From assembly GCA_030695565.1 (NCBI GenBank), contig JAUYRZ010000122.1, forward strand, positions 1 to 45,380: DNA of 45,380 nt, written 5' to 3'. The DNA comes from Archangium sp. (lineage in GTDB: Bacteria > Myxococcota > Myxococcia > Myxococcales > Myxococcaceae). The position numbers and the translations under genes are program-made. Under the pieces are notes generated by a model. The model ran no database searches and had not been told where the DNA came from. It was given only the letters and a program-made list of their open reading frames with translations. Of the stretch, positions 32,331-41,453 are shown piece by piece. Each line of letters starts with the position of its first letter. Within the stretch, counting starts at the first letter, position 1.

Positions 32331-34982
32331 ATGAGTGGCGCGCACGTCGTCCTGGTCATCGACGCCACTGCGCCCGCCGCGCCGGTGTTCGAGCTCGCGC
32401 GCCGCTTCTCGCCCGGCTTCACCCACGCGCACGTGGTCGCGCTCGACGGCGAACGGGCGCGGCCCGAAGTCGATCGCCTGCTCGCCACGCTCGAAGCGGC
32501 AAACCTCGAGTTCTCCATCGAAGAGTCGTTCGACGAGGCCCAGGTCGCGCTGGCGGCGCACCAGCACCGGGGCTCGCTGGTGGTGGTCGGCCCCTGGCCC
32601 AGCCGTCCACCCCGGGCGCGCGCGTTGGCGGTGCTCCAGTGGGTGGCCCGCTACGACGTGAACGTGCTCGCGGTGAGCACGCGCTGCGCAGCACTCGAAC
32701 CCGAGAACGGGCTCATCTGCGTCGCCCTCGATCCCGGCTCCAGCGCGCTGGCTGAGACGGCCGCCGCCGTCCGCGAGCTGCCGCGGGTGAAGAAGGTGGC
32801 CATCCTGATGCGGGGCACGCTCCCCGACACGGCCGAGCCCACCTTGCGCGCGCTGTTCCCCGCGCACGAGCTCGAGCTCATCGCAGCAGGAGAACTCGAG
32901 CCGGCCGAACTCGCACAAGGCGCGCACGCGCGTCACGCCGAGTTGTTGGTGGTGCCCAGTGCCGACGTGTCTGCCGGCAGCTTGATGAGCAGCATCTTCT
33001 CCGGGCAGGCGCTCAACGACACGCCGTTGCCGGTGCTGATTCTTCATCACGACGCCGCCTCCACCGGGCTGTTCGCCGAGCGGCTCTCGGCGACCGACAC
33101 CGTGCAGGTGCCGGGGCTGCCTCTGCGCCTGCTGGTCGAGCGCTCGAGCGCGTTGGGCCGCGCTGCGCTCCCCGAGAAGGAGACCTTCTTCCTGGTGGGC
33201 GCCGAGCAGCTCGGCCCGCTCGCGCACGTCGACGGCGTGGTGCAGGTGCCGCAGGCGTGGTTGCCCCCGCAGGCCAGCTCCTTCGCGTTGAGCGCCGCGG
33301 GCTCACCCACGCCGGTGGCGAGCGCGATGGTGCTGCGGGGCAAGCCGCTGGTGCTGCTCGACGCCCGCTTTCCCGTCGAGGCGCTCACCGACGTCGAGCC
33401 CTTCGCGTTGGAGCACACCATCGTGGTGGTGCGGCTTCGGGCTGATCAACCGCTCGAGACCGTGCGCACGCGGTTCGATGCCGCCGCGCCCTGGGGTGGG
33501 CCGGTGCCGGTGCTCGACGCCAGCGCCTTCCTCGCCGACGGCGGCGCCGGTGACGTCTCCGAGCTGGTCGACGGGGTTCGCCTGCAACGCCTCGCGCTCG
33601 AGCTGTTGATGCGGGGCGCGCCGGTGGTGTCCATCATCACGCCTTCGGGCCCTGAGCCGCGTTCGCCCGCGTTCAGCACCTGGACCGCCTCGTCGTTGCG
33701 CGCGCGCAGCCCGACCATGCGGCTGAGCAGTCCGCCCGTGCTGGCCCCTGATGACGAGGCGCGGTGGCGGCTGCGCACCCAGGCGCCGCTGGTGCAAGGG
33801 CATCGCGTCACGCTCGAGCTGGAGAACTCGGCGGCGCGTCAGGCGCTGCTCGCCTCCATCGCCGACGCGCGCGAGCGCATTCATTGGCAGTCGTACATGG
33901 TCGACGACGACGCCGTCTCGGAGGAGGTGGCCGACGCGTTGCGCCAGGCCGCCGCGCGGGGCGTGAAGGTGCGCGTGCTGGTCGACGCGCTCTACAGCCT
34001 GCACCAGGCGTACTTCACCCGGAACCCCGTGCTCGAGCGCCTCGGCGCTGCGCCCAACGTCGAGGTGCTCGCTTCGCGGCCGCTGTCGGGGCTCCCACAG
34101 ATCGTCGATCTCAAGCAGCGCAATCACCGCAAGCTGCGCTGCATCGATCGCCGCCTCGCCACGGTGAGCGGGCGCAACCTGGGCGCTGCGTACTACCGCG
34201 GCTTCAGCGAGCTCGAGCTGACCAGCGCGACACCGTTTCACGAGGTGCCGTGGCTCGATGCGGGTGTGGCCTTCGAAGGGCCGTTGGTAGAAGCGGTCGA
34301 CCGTTCTTTCCTCGCCGACTGGCTGCGAGCGGGCGGTGAACCCTTCGAGGTCTCTCCCAGCCCCCCCGCGGGCACGATGGCCTGCAGGCTGGTGCTGCAT
34401 CAGGGGCTGGAAGACGCGTACACGCTCGACACCCAGCTCGAGCTCATCCGCAGCGCGCAGAAGCGCCTGGTGATGGTGAACACGTTTCCGCTGGTGCTCG
34501 AGCTTCAGCGTGCGCTGGTGGCCGCGGTGCAGCGGGGGGTTCGGGTGCAGTGTCTGTTCGGCAGTGTGCTGCCGCGGTGGGGCGATGATCAGCCCTTCGG
34601 CCGTGGCGCGTTGCGCTCCCTGGCAGATGAGCTCGTACGCGCGCGCATGAGCCCGGTGCTGCGCGCCGGAGCGGAAGGGTTTCAGTACATGGTGGCCGCC
34701 GCGGGCCTCGGGCCGGTGTTCACCCACGTGCACGCGAAGCTGCTGGTGCGCGATGAAGACACGGTGGCCGTGGGCAGCGCCAACGCCGACGTGACCTCGG
34801 CGTATTGGGAGAGCGAGGCGGTGCTGCTGGTGCACGATCAAGGCTTCGCGCGGTCGGCGCTCGCCGCGTTGGAGCCGTTGATGACCAGCGCGCGGCCCGT
34901 CGACTTGCGCACGCCGGGTTGGAAAGAACTCGAGGCCCGCCGCGCGTGGCTCAGCCGCAACTGGCCCACGCTTTTCCCTTGA
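32331..34982 (+). CDS. Universal-stress-domain/phospholipase D fusion protein
   Basis: 883 residues. The N-terminal about 245 residues resemble two UspA-type alpha/beta domains (AHVVLVIDATAPAAPVFELA, LVVVGPWPSRPP, and LLVVPSADVSAGSLMSSIFSG with the GSxxxxI-like phosphate loop). A less clear alpha/beta middle part follows (about 260-480). The C-terminal part (about 500-883) is a two-motif phospholipase D/cardiolipin synthase: HxKx4D at H599-K601-D606 (HRKLRCID) followed by SGRNLG, and H801-K803-D808 (HAKLLVRD) followed by GSANAD. No transmembrane segment or signal peptide is visible, unlike most cardiolipin synthases. Activity may be phosphatidyl transfer or hydrolysis. The 210-bp gap upstream holds no recognised feature other than its promoter and that of ppdK. 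Confidence 0.87.
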   Translation: MSGAHVVLVIDATAPAAPVFELARRFSPGFTHAHVVALDGERARPEVDRLLATLEAANLEFSIEESFDEAQVALAAHQHRGSLVVVGPWPSRPPRARALAVLQWVARYDVNVLAVSTRCAALEPENGLICVALDPGSSALAETAAAVRELPRVKKVAILMRGTLPDTAEPTLRALFPAHELELIAAGELEPAELAQGAHARHAELLVVPSADVSAGSLMSSIFSGQALNDTPLPVLILHHDAASTGLFAERLSATDTVQVPGLPLRLLVERSSALGRAALPEKETFFLVGAEQLGPLAHVDGVVQVPQAWLPPQASSFALSAAGSPTPVASAMVLRGKPLVLLDARFPVEALTDVEPFALEHTIVVVRLRADQPLETVRTRFDAAAPWGGPVPVLDASAFLADGGAGDVSELVDGVRLQRLALELLMRGAPVVSIITPSGPEPRSPAFSTWTASSLRARSPTMRLSSPPVLAPDDEARWRLRTQAPLVQGHRVTLELENSAARQALLASIADARERIHWQSYMVDDDAVSEEVADALRQAAARGVKVRVLVDALYSLHQAYFTRNPVLERLGAAPNVEVLASRPLSGLPQIVDLKQRNHRKLRCIDRRLATVSGRNLGAAYYRGFSELELTSATPFHEVPWLDAGVAFEGPLVEAVDRSFLADWLRAGGEPFEVSPSPPAGTMACRLVLHQGLEDAYTLDTQLELIRSAQKRLVMVNTFPLVLELQRALVAAVQRGVRVQCLFGSVLPRWGDDQPFGRGALRSLADELVRARMSPVLRAGAEGFQYMVAAAGLGPVFTHVHAKLLVRDEDTVAVGSANADVTSAYWESEAVLLVHDQGFARSALAALEPLMTSARPVDLRTPGWKELEARRAWLSRNWPTLFP

Positions 34983-35040
34983 AGTCGCCACTCCCCATCC
35001 AATCGGGTCCGGCGCTGGGGGAGGCGTGGTACGAGCGCGC

Positions 35041-36414
35041 ATGCCGAAGACGATTGCCGCCACGCCCCGTGCTGTCCTCGTGGGGGTTCAGTTGCCCAGC
35101 GTCTCCGACGTCGACCACGAAGGAGATCTCGCTGAGCTGGGCCGCCTGGTGCACACGCTCGGGTACGAGGTGGTGGGGAAGGTCACCCAGAAGCGCGCAG
35201 GGCTCGCCTCGGGCACGGTGGTCGGTGAAGGCAAGCTGATGGAGCTGGCGAAGCTCACCGGCGGCAGCGGCGAGACCTTCACCGGTGCGCCGGAGCGGAA
35301 GTCGAAGGCGCGCGACAAGTGGGCCGAAGAGAACGAACCCGAAGAGGTCCTGGAAGAAGAGGAACCCGAGACGTTCGATGAAGACGGCGATCCCACCGCG
35401 AAGGCGACGGTGGTGGTGGTCGATCATGAGCTGTCTCCCGCCCAGGCGCGGAACCTCGAGCGGGCCACGGGCGCCACCGTGCTCGATCGCACGGGCGTCA
35501 TCGTCGACATCTTTCATCGGCACGCGAAGAGCCGTGAAGCGCGCATGCAGGTGGAGATCGCCCGCCTCAACTACGTCGCCCCCCGCATGCGCGAGTCGAC
35601 GGGCGGCACCGAGCGCCAGCAGGGCCGGGGCGCTGGTGAGTCTTCGCTCGAGCTCGATCGCCGGAAGATCCGCGATCGCATCGCCGAGCTGAAGGAGCAG
35701 CTGGCGCTCATTCACGCGGATCAGGATCAGCGCCGCTACGCGCGTAAGGATCAGCTGCGCGTGGCGCTGGTGGGGTACACCAACGCCGGCAAGTCGTCGC
35801 TCATGCGCGCGCTCACCGGCAGTGAAGTGTTCGTGGCCGATCGGCTGTTCGCCACGCTCGACACCACCGTGCGCGCGCTGCAGCCCGAGACGCGGCCTCG
35901 CATTCTGGTGTCCGACACGGTCGGGTTCATCAAGAAGCTGCCGCACGATCTGGTCGCGTCGTTCAAGTCGACGCTCGATGAAGCGCTCGAGGCGTCGTTG
36001 CTGCTCTACACGGTGGATGCGGCGGATCCGACGTGTGAAGCGCAGCTCGAGGTGACCCGCGGGGTGTTGCGGGAGATCGGCGCTGAGGCGGTGCCGAGCC
36101 TGCTGTTGTTGAACAAGGCCGACCGGCTCGATCCGAAACGGCGCGCGGAGCTGCTGGAGAAGTATCCCGAAGCCATCGTGCTCTCGGCGCATGCGCCGGA
36201 GGACGTGGGCGCGCTGCGGCAGACCATCATCGATCACTTCGAGAAGTCGATGGTCGATGCGCACCTGGTGATTCCGTACGCGCAGCAGGCGCTCATCGCG
36301 CAGATCTACGAGAACGCTCGCGTGGTCACCGAGGAGTTCGATGAGACGGGCCGCAAGCTGCTGGTGCGCGCGTTGCCGGCGGCGGTGGCCAAGCTCACTC
36401 GTTTGTTGGCGTAG
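35041..36414 (+). CDS. hflX: GTPase HflX
   Basis: 457 residues. Ribosome-associated GTPase that can split stalled or idle ribosomes. The HflX N-terminal domain (about 10-235) includes the family glycine-rich segment (ARLNYVAPRM, then ESTGGTERQQGRGAGES) and a coiled region. G motifs: G1 GYTNAGKSS (245-253), G3 DTVGF (292-296), G4 NKAD (358-361), and a G5-like SAHAP. Unusual: an acidic insertion of about 48 residues (about 73-121, EEVLEEEEPETFDED) sits inside the N-terminal domain. The ATG at 35041 is preferred over a GTG at 35026. The gene follows the universal-stress/PLD gene after 58 bp on the same strand. Confidence 0.93.
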   Translation: MPKTIAATPRAVLVGVQLPSVSDVDHEGDLAELGRLVHTLGYEVVGKVTQKRAGLASGTVVGEGKLMELAKLTGGSGETFTGAPERKSKARDKWAEENEPEEVLEEEEPETFDEDGDPTAKATVVVVDHELSPAQARNLERATGATVLDRTGVIVDIFHRHAKSREARMQVEIARLNYVAPRMRESTGGTERQQGRGAGESSLELDRRKIRDRIAELKEQLALIHADQDQRRYARKDQLRVALVGYTNAGKSSLMRALTGSEVFVADRLFATLDTTVRALQPETRPRILVSDTVGFIKKLPHDLVASFKSTLDEALEASLLLYTVDAADPTCEAQLEVTRGVLREIGAEAVPSLLLLNKADRLDPKRRAELLEKYPEAIVLSAHAPEDVGALRQTIIDHFEKSMVDAHLVIPYAQQALIAQIYENARVVTEEFDETGRKLLVRALPAAVAKLTRLLA

Positions 36415-36425
36415 CGGGAGCTCCG

Positions 36426-37472
36426 TCAGAGCGGCTTGAGGAGCTCCGGAGCAGGCGCTTCGAGCACCGGTGAGTCTTCTTCGTCGAACTCCGAGCGCAG
36501 CTTGCCCGCGAGGTAGAGCACCGGGAACGACATGAAGAGCCCGGCGAACCCCAGCAGGTGCTCCCACGCGATGATGGAGAGGATCAGCACGAAGCTCGGC
36601 AACGCCACGTGCCGCGCGGTGAGCCGGGGGTTCAAATAGTACGACTCGATCTTGTGGAGCACGAAGGTGAGCACCACGAAGATCACCACGCCCACCCAGC
36701 CCTTCACCTGGAAGGCCATCACGATCAGCACCCAGCCGCTGATCATGTTGCCCACCACGGGGATGAGCCCGGTCACGAAGATGAACGCCATCAACGCTGG
36801 CACGTGCGGCACCCCGATGAGCAACAGCACCGGCAAGGTGAGCACCGCGTTGCACCCAGCGACCACCAGCTGGAGCTGTACCGTCAGGCTCACCGACTCC
36901 GCCAGGTGTTCGAACCAGCGCACCAGGGTGCCGAACAACGAGCGCGGCATCAGCGAGTCGCGGAACGCGCGAATGCGATCCTGATCGAGGAAGTAGACCA
37001 CCGCGAGGATGAAGCCGACCACCGCGGCGATGAGCACGCGCCCCACCGCGGCCGCAGACTTCGCCACGTCTTGCGCGTAGTGCTCGGCTGATTTCGCGAG
37101 GTCTTCCGAGTCGGGCAGGTACTCGTCGAGCGCGACGTACCAGGGGTGCTCACGCACCGCCGCGATGCGCTCGGGCAGCTTGTCGCGGGTGTCGATGACG
37201 ATGGCTTTGAGTCTTCCCGCCGAGGCCCAGCCCGCCAGCGTCAGCCCTCCACCGGCCACCAGCAAGACCAGCAACAACGCGGGCAGCCGCTGCCACTTCA
37301 GCCGTCGCGAGAGCAGGCCCGCGGTGAAGAAGAGCGCGCGCTCGAAGAGCACGAAGAACACCAGCAGCACCGCCAACTGGCGGAACGCGATGATCAACGT
37401 GAGGAAGATCAGCAGCGCCACGGCCCGGCGCGCGGTCTTCTCCGAGAAAAACCCCGCGATGCGATCAGCCAT
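36426..37472 (-). CDS. AI-2E (PerM/TqsA) family membrane protein
   Basis: 348 residues with about seven to eight transmembrane helices and a mid-length soluble loop (about 95-150). The C-terminal half has the family patterns GLIPVVGNMISGW and LHKIESYYLNPRLTARHV, then LPSFVLILSIIAWEHLLGFAGLF. Members export autoinducer-2, act as antiporters or have unknown roles, so transport substrate cannot be assigned. ATG at 37472 is preferred over an upstream extension that overlaps the divergent coiled-coil gene. Convergent with hflX (11 bp between stops). Confidence 0.88.
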   Translation of the reverse strand: MADRIAGFFSEKTARRAVALLIFLTLIIAFRQLAVLLVFFVLFERALFFTAGLLSRRLKWQRLPALLLVLLVAGGGLTLAGWASAGRLKAIVIDTRDKLPERIAAVREHPWYVALDEYLPDSEDLAKSAEHYAQDVAKSAAAVGRVLIAAVVGFILAVVYFLDQDRIRAFRDSLMPRSLFGTLVRWFEHLAESVSLTVQLQLVVAGCNAVLTLPVLLLIGVPHVPALMAFIFVTGLIPVVGNMISGWVLIVMAFQVKGWVGVVIFVVLTFVLHKIESYYLNPRLTARHVALPSFVLILSIIAWEHLLGFAGLFMSFPVLYLAGKLRSEFDEEDSPVLEAPAPELLKPL

Positions 37473-37506
37473 GGCCCAACACTGTGCCACTTGCGAGACT
37501 CCGGCC

Positions 37507-37818
37507 ATGTCTTCGTCGGAGGAGAAAGAGCTGCGCGCCGCTTTGGAGAACGCCCAGCACGAGGCGAAGGAATTGCGTGGCCGGGTGGGCGAGTTGATGG
37601 CCTTCAAGCCTGAGGAGCTGCTCGCTCGCATTCATGAGTTGGAGGCCAGCAGCGGGGAGCTGCGCATGCGGCTGGAGCAGGCCGACAAGGTGCGTGAGGA
37701 GTGGGACGCGCGGGTACAGCGGCTGCGGCGGGAGCTGGAGATCGCCCGGCAGGAACAGGACCGGCTGCGCAACCTGCTCGAGAATGAGCGGCTGTCGAAA
37801 GGGTCGGCTTCCACCTGA
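37507..37818 (+). CDS. Small coiled-coil protein
   Basis: 103 residues, almost entirely one long heptad-patterned helix (RAALENAQHEAKELRGRVG, then ELRMRLEQADKVREEWDARV, and LEIARQEQDRLRNLLE). No signal peptide. Probably a cytoplasmic dimerisation or scaffold protein. It starts 34 bp from the divergent AI-2E gene and is followed 34 bp later, after a half-copy of the REP-like sequence, by a Ser/Thr kinase gene on the same strand, so the two may be cotranscribed. Function unknown. Confidence 0.75.
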   Translation: MSSSEEKELRAALENAQHEAKELRGRVGELMAFKPEELLARIHELEASSGELRMRLEQADKVREEWDARVQRLRRELEIARQEQDRLRNLLENERLSKGSAST

Positions 37819-37832
37819 GCAGGGAGAGGGAG
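37819..37832. repeat. Half copy of the REP-like palindrome
   Basis: GCAGGGAGAGGGA lies directly after the coiled-coil stop codon and before the kinase GTG. It matches one arm of the CCCTCTCCC/GGGAGAGGG family; the other arm is missing. It may be chance or a remnant. Confidence 0.3.
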
Positions 37833-37852
37833 AAAAGAGGTAGTTTCGGCCC

Positions 37853-39391
37853 GTGCGCGAGCGCCTCGGCAAGTACGAGCTGGTGACGTTGATGTCGGTC
37901 GGTGGGATGGCCGAGCTGCAGCTGGCCTCGATGCCGGGCCCGGGGGGCTTCCGCAAGGCCGTGGCGGTCAAGCAGGTGCTGCCCGAGTTTCGAGATGACC
38001 CCCACTTCGTGCAGTGTTTCCTCGAAGAGGCGCGCATCACCGCCGCGCTCACGCACCCTCACCTCGCGCAGGTCTTCGACCTGGGTGAAGTCGATGGCGA
38101 GCTCTACCTCGCGATGGAGTTCATCGCCGGCGTCGACCTCGCCCGCATCGTGCGCGCGGGCGTGAGCCCCCGGCTCCCCCCCGGCTTCGTGGTTCGCGTG
38201 GCCCGCGACATCGCACTCGCGTTGGCGTCGGCCCACGGGCTGAGCGACCCCGTCACCGGAGAATCGCGCGGCGTCGTTCACCGCGACATCAACCCTCGCA
38301 ACGTGATGGTCACCTTCGATGGAGTGGTGAAGGTGATCGACTTCGGCCTCGCGCGTTTTCGCGGCCGGCGCGTGAGGACCGCCGTGGGCACCGTGCGCGG
38401 CACGCCGCAGTACATGGCGCCGGAGCAACTCCTCGATCAGCCCCTCGACGCGCGCACCGATCTCTACGGCCTGGGCGTGGTGATGTGGGAGCTGCTCGCG
38501 GGCCGCTATTTCGCCGCCGTCGGCATTCAAGATGTCGAAGCACGCCTCAACCGGGGTGAGCCCGCGCCGCGCGTGCGCACGGTGGTGCCCGAGGTGCCGG
38601 TCGAGCTCGACGAGATCATCGCGCTCTGTCTTTCCACCGACCCCGAGGCGCGGTTCGCCTCCGCGCGTGATCTGGGCCGGGCGCTGGAGCGCTGCGGCGT
38701 CGAGCTCTTCGACGAAGGCCGGCTCAGCGAGTTCCTGGCGGAGCGCCTGCCGCAGACGCGCAGCATCGTGCGGCGGCTCGTCGCGCTCGCCGAACAACCC
38801 GACGCGAGCACCGAAGCGGTCAAGCAAGAGCTCCAGGCGCTGCGCAAGGCAGACCTCCGCCCGGCGCCCCAGGCCCCGGTGGCGACCTCGTCCATCGCGC
38901 ACCCCGACCTGCCGTCGGTGATCGTCGCGCCCGACGCTCCACCCGAGACGCCGCGCCTCGCGGAGGTGAACGGCTTCGTGGTGTTGATCGCGGCCTGCCT
39001 GGTGGCGCTGCTGGTGGGGATGGGCTTTCAGTATTTCGAGGAGCCGGCCCTCGAGCGCTCGCCTGCGTTCACCAATCCAGAAGTCATGAAGCGCGCGCGC
39101 AAGGCGCTCCTGGCAGGAGACCCGCTCGATGCCCGCGCGATCGCGGTGCAGTGCATCGGGCCCCAGGGCAAGTGCGCTGGCCTCGACACGCTGCTGGGCG
39201 AGATCGACGTGGCGCTCGCGCAGAGCCCGTGTGGCACCGAAGCGCAAGCGAAGGCGATCGTCGACGAAGCGAGCGAACTCGCCCCTGAGGCCGCTGCGGC
39301 CCGGCTGCTTCAGTGCGTCGCGGGCAAGAGGCTGCACCCGATCGCGGGCGCCGCGCTGCAACGGCTGGAGCTCTGGCAACCGACCGAGTGA
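37853..39391 (+). CDS. Transmembrane Ser/Thr protein kinase with atypical HRDIN loop
   Basis: 512 residues from a GTG at 37853. Kinase domain about 7-270: Gly loop MSVGGMAELQLA, K40 in VAVKQVL, catalytic loop VVHRDINPRN (D145; N147 in place of the usual Lys), DFG at D163, and MAPEQ. A linker leads to one transmembrane helix (about 374-395) and an extracytoplasmic part of about 115 residues with four Cys (CIGPQGKCAG and others). The catalytic Asp and metal ligands remain, so activity is likely although the HRDxK Lys is absent. Substrate unknown. Convergent with the DUF3592 gene (10 bp). Confidence 0.9.
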   Translation: MRERLGKYELVTLMSVGGMAELQLASMPGPGGFRKAVAVKQVLPEFRDDPHFVQCFLEEARITAALTHPHLAQVFDLGEVDGELYLAMEFIAGVDLARIVRAGVSPRLPPGFVVRVARDIALALASAHGLSDPVTGESRGVVHRDINPRNVMVTFDGVVKVIDFGLARFRGRRVRTAVGTVRGTPQYMAPEQLLDQPLDARTDLYGLGVVMWELLAGRYFAAVGIQDVEARLNRGEPAPRVRTVVPEVPVELDEIIALCLSTDPEARFASARDLGRALERCGVELFDEGRLSEFLAERLPQTRSIVRRLVALAEQPDASTEAVKQELQALRKADLRPAPQAPVATSSIAHPDLPSVIVAPDAPPETPRLAEVNGFVVLIAACLVALLVGMGFQYFEEPALERSPAFTNPEVMKRARKALLAGDPLDARAIAVQCIGPQGKCAGLDTLLGEIDVALAQSPCGTEAQAKAIVDEASELAPEAAAARLLQCVAGKRLHPIAGAALQRLELWQPTE

Positions 39392-39401
39392 TGACGCCTC
39401 T

Positions 39402-39863
39402 TCACGAGGTCGCGACCCGCGCGCTCGAGTACCACCGCTTCGCCAGGTACCAGAACGGAAGGGTGATCAGCACCGACCCCAGCCCCACGAGATAAAATCC
39501 CGTCGGGGACTCGGGCTCCTGGTTGGGGAAGCGGTTGTCTGCCGGATCTTCGGGGTCGTACCGCAGCATCACCCTGGTGCCCTCGGGGGTGGCTCCGCTG
39601 GTCCTGAACTCGTACTCACGACCCGCCACCTGGTACCGGTAGCTCACCATCGAGTGGGGGCGGGCCACACCGCGCTCGTGAAGCTGCGTTTGCACGCTGG
39701 TGATGACGGTCGCCTCAGTGGAGGGCCAGCTCAGCGAGGCCACATCGCGTTGGGCTCGGTAGTGGCCCACGCCGGCCATGATGCCGCCAAAGAGCACGAT
39801 GACGAACGCGAGCCCTGCGGGGATGAGGAACATCGAATCTGGCCGCTGCGACGCGTCGCTCAT
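39402..39863 (-). CDS. DUF3592 membrane protein
   Basis: 153 residues. Two transmembrane helices (about 12-32 and 120-142) flank a soluble beta domain with the family pattern ATVITSVQTQLHERG, then VSYRYQVAGREYEF and VMLRYDPEDPADN. DUF3592 proteins are of unknown function. Convergent with the kinase gene at 37853-39391, and possibly in one unit with the B-box/TPR gene, which ends 71 bp upstream on the same strand. Confidence 0.85.
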   Translation of the reverse strand: MSDASQRPDSMFLIPAGLAFVIVLFGGIMAGVGHYRAQRDVASLSWPSTEATVITSVQTQLHERGVARPHSMVSYRYQVAGREYEFRTSGATPEGTRVMLRYDPEDPADNRFPNQEPESPTGFYLVGLGSVLITLPFWYLAKRWYSSARVATS

Positions 39864-39934
39864 CGGCGCTGTTCTACTCGCCGCTGAGGCGACATTGAAG
39901 CTGACGGCGCACGGGGAAGTTTGATGGTCTGGAA

Positions 39935-41383
39935 TCAGTTCGAGGTGAGCCAGGTCTTCGCGTACGTCGCCGCTGACGTGCCGGCCTGCTCTTCGAGCAC
40001 CCGGCGCATCAAGGTCACCGCGTCGTCTTTGCGATTGAGCCGCTCGGCCAGCAGCCGCGCCAGCATCACCCGCGCGCGGCCCAGGGGCTCGGGCGAGGCC
40101 GAGCGTTCAGCCGCCTTGCGGAACGCGAGCTCTGCCGATTCGTAGTCGATGTGTGAAGAGGCGGTCTGCCCCAGCCACACCAGCTCTTCGAAGCTCAGCT
40201 GCGCTGCCGCGGAGAGCCCAGTGGAGCGGAACCCGTCGAGCGCCACTTCGGCGTTCCCCACTGAGATCGCCTGCCGAATGGAGACGGCCGACTGCTCGGA
40301 GAAGCTGGGCAGCAACGACACGTCGAGCGGCGCCACGTCGGGGGGCGCTTCGGAGTGTGGATCGAGCTCGATCGCCGCGAACCTGTCGTGCGTGCGCGCC
40401 GGCTGCGCCTCGGGCACCGGCTCAGGCTCGAGCTCGATCGACGAAGGAAGATGACGGGGCAGGGTGCTCTCTTTGACGGGCAGCTCACCCCGCGGCTGGG
40501 TCTCGCCGAGCATCGGCTCCCAGAGGTCGACCTCTTCGCCCCAACCGAACACCGGCCCGTGCAGCATCAACACCAGGCCCGCCACCCGCGCCGCCACGAA
40601 GGGGCCGAACACCAGGATCATCTGGGTGAGCACGCCGCCGAGCACCGGCACCACCACGTACTCGTCGACCAGCAGCGCCAGCGGCCCGCAGACCAACATC
40701 GTCACGGTGACCGCGATCATCCCGCCCACGTACACGCCGAAGTCTTTCCCGATGCGCGCGGTGGCTCCCAACACCCGCAGCGGGTTGAGCATGTGCACCA
40801 CGCTCGTGCCGGCGGCGGCCGCGATGTACGCGGTGGGGCTCCACAGAATGGTGACGATCGCCGCGACCCACAGCAACCAGTTCTGGTGCAGCCAGCCCGC
40901 GAGCAAGGTGCCCGCCCAGGCCGGGAACATCACCAGCATGAAGCGCACGATGGGCATGGCGATCGACTGCAGCGGATCCTGAAAGTCCGTCAGCTCGATG
41001 TGATCGCCGCCCCGCGCCGTCGAGCGGGTCAACCCGAAGAAGCTCGCCAGGGCCACGCCCCAACCCACCACCGCCCCGATGGCGCCCAGAAACGAGAGCA
41101 CCCAGAGGAACATCGAGATGCCCAACCAGGCCGGCAGGCCCTCACCCTTGAATGGAAAGGTGAAGGCGCCGGGCAACCGCTGCGCCAGGGTGGCCGTCGC
41201 GCTCTTCCTCCGCAGCAACGGCTCGGCCATCTCGCCGCAGCGCCCGCAGGCGAGCAGGGTGACGGGCGTGATCACCTTGAGCGCGGCGCAGTCGGGGCAC
41301 AGCGGCTGATGACAGACCGTACATTCCCAACCGGCCACCGCGCCGTGGCGCTGGCACCGCTGCACCACGTTGGGGTTCTTCAT
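39935..41383 (-). CDS. B-box zinc-finger membrane protein with C-terminal TPR region
   Basis: 482 residues. N-terminal zinc-binding module with C10, H13, C21, C24, C29, C32, C46 and C49 (RCQRHGAVAGWECTVCHQPLCPDC pattern, B-box-like, followed by CGRCG). About six transmembrane helices follow (about 85-310), then an acidic linker and a helical TPR-like C-terminus (about 380-480, with SSHIDYESAELAFRKAAERS). The middle resembles the Yip1-type membrane domain. Probably a membrane scaffold; function unknown. The ATG at 41383 is set by the start of the zinc module. Transcribed in the same direction as the PEGA kinase 70 bp upstream. Confidence 0.8.
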   Translation of the reverse strand: MKNPNVVQRCQRHGAVAGWECTVCHQPLCPDCAALKVITPVTLLACGRCGEMAEPLLRRKSATATLAQRLPGAFTFPFKGEGLPAWLGISMFLWVLSFLGAIGAVVGWGVALASFFGLTRSTARGGDHIELTDFQDPLQSIAMPIVRFMLVMFPAWAGTLLAGWLHQNWLLWVAAIVTILWSPTAYIAAAAGTSVVHMLNPLRVLGATARIGKDFGVYVGGMIAVTVTMLVCGPLALLVDEYVVVPVLGGVLTQMILVFGPFVAARVAGLVLMLHGPVFGWGEEVDLWEPMLGETQPRGELPVKESTLPRHLPSSIELEPEPVPEAQPARTHDRFAAIELDPHSEAPPDVAPLDVSLLPSFSEQSAVSIRQAISVGNAEVALDGFRSTGLSAAAQLSFEELVWLGQTASSHIDYESAELAFRKAAERSASPEPLGRARVMLARLLAERLNRKDDAVTLMRRVLEEQAGTSAATYAKTWLTSN

Positions 41384-41453
41384 GAGCCGGGTCGCTCCAC
41401 CCCGGCCGGCCGGCCGCTGCGCTCCCGTCGATCTCGCGCAGCGTTCTGCGGCT

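Noticed and set aside
32121-33227. Upstream extension of the pyruvate phosphate dikinase frame
   Set aside because: It is antisense to the universal-stress/PLD gene, has Arg/Ala/Gly-rich shadow composition, and the enzyme has its normal start and length from 32120.
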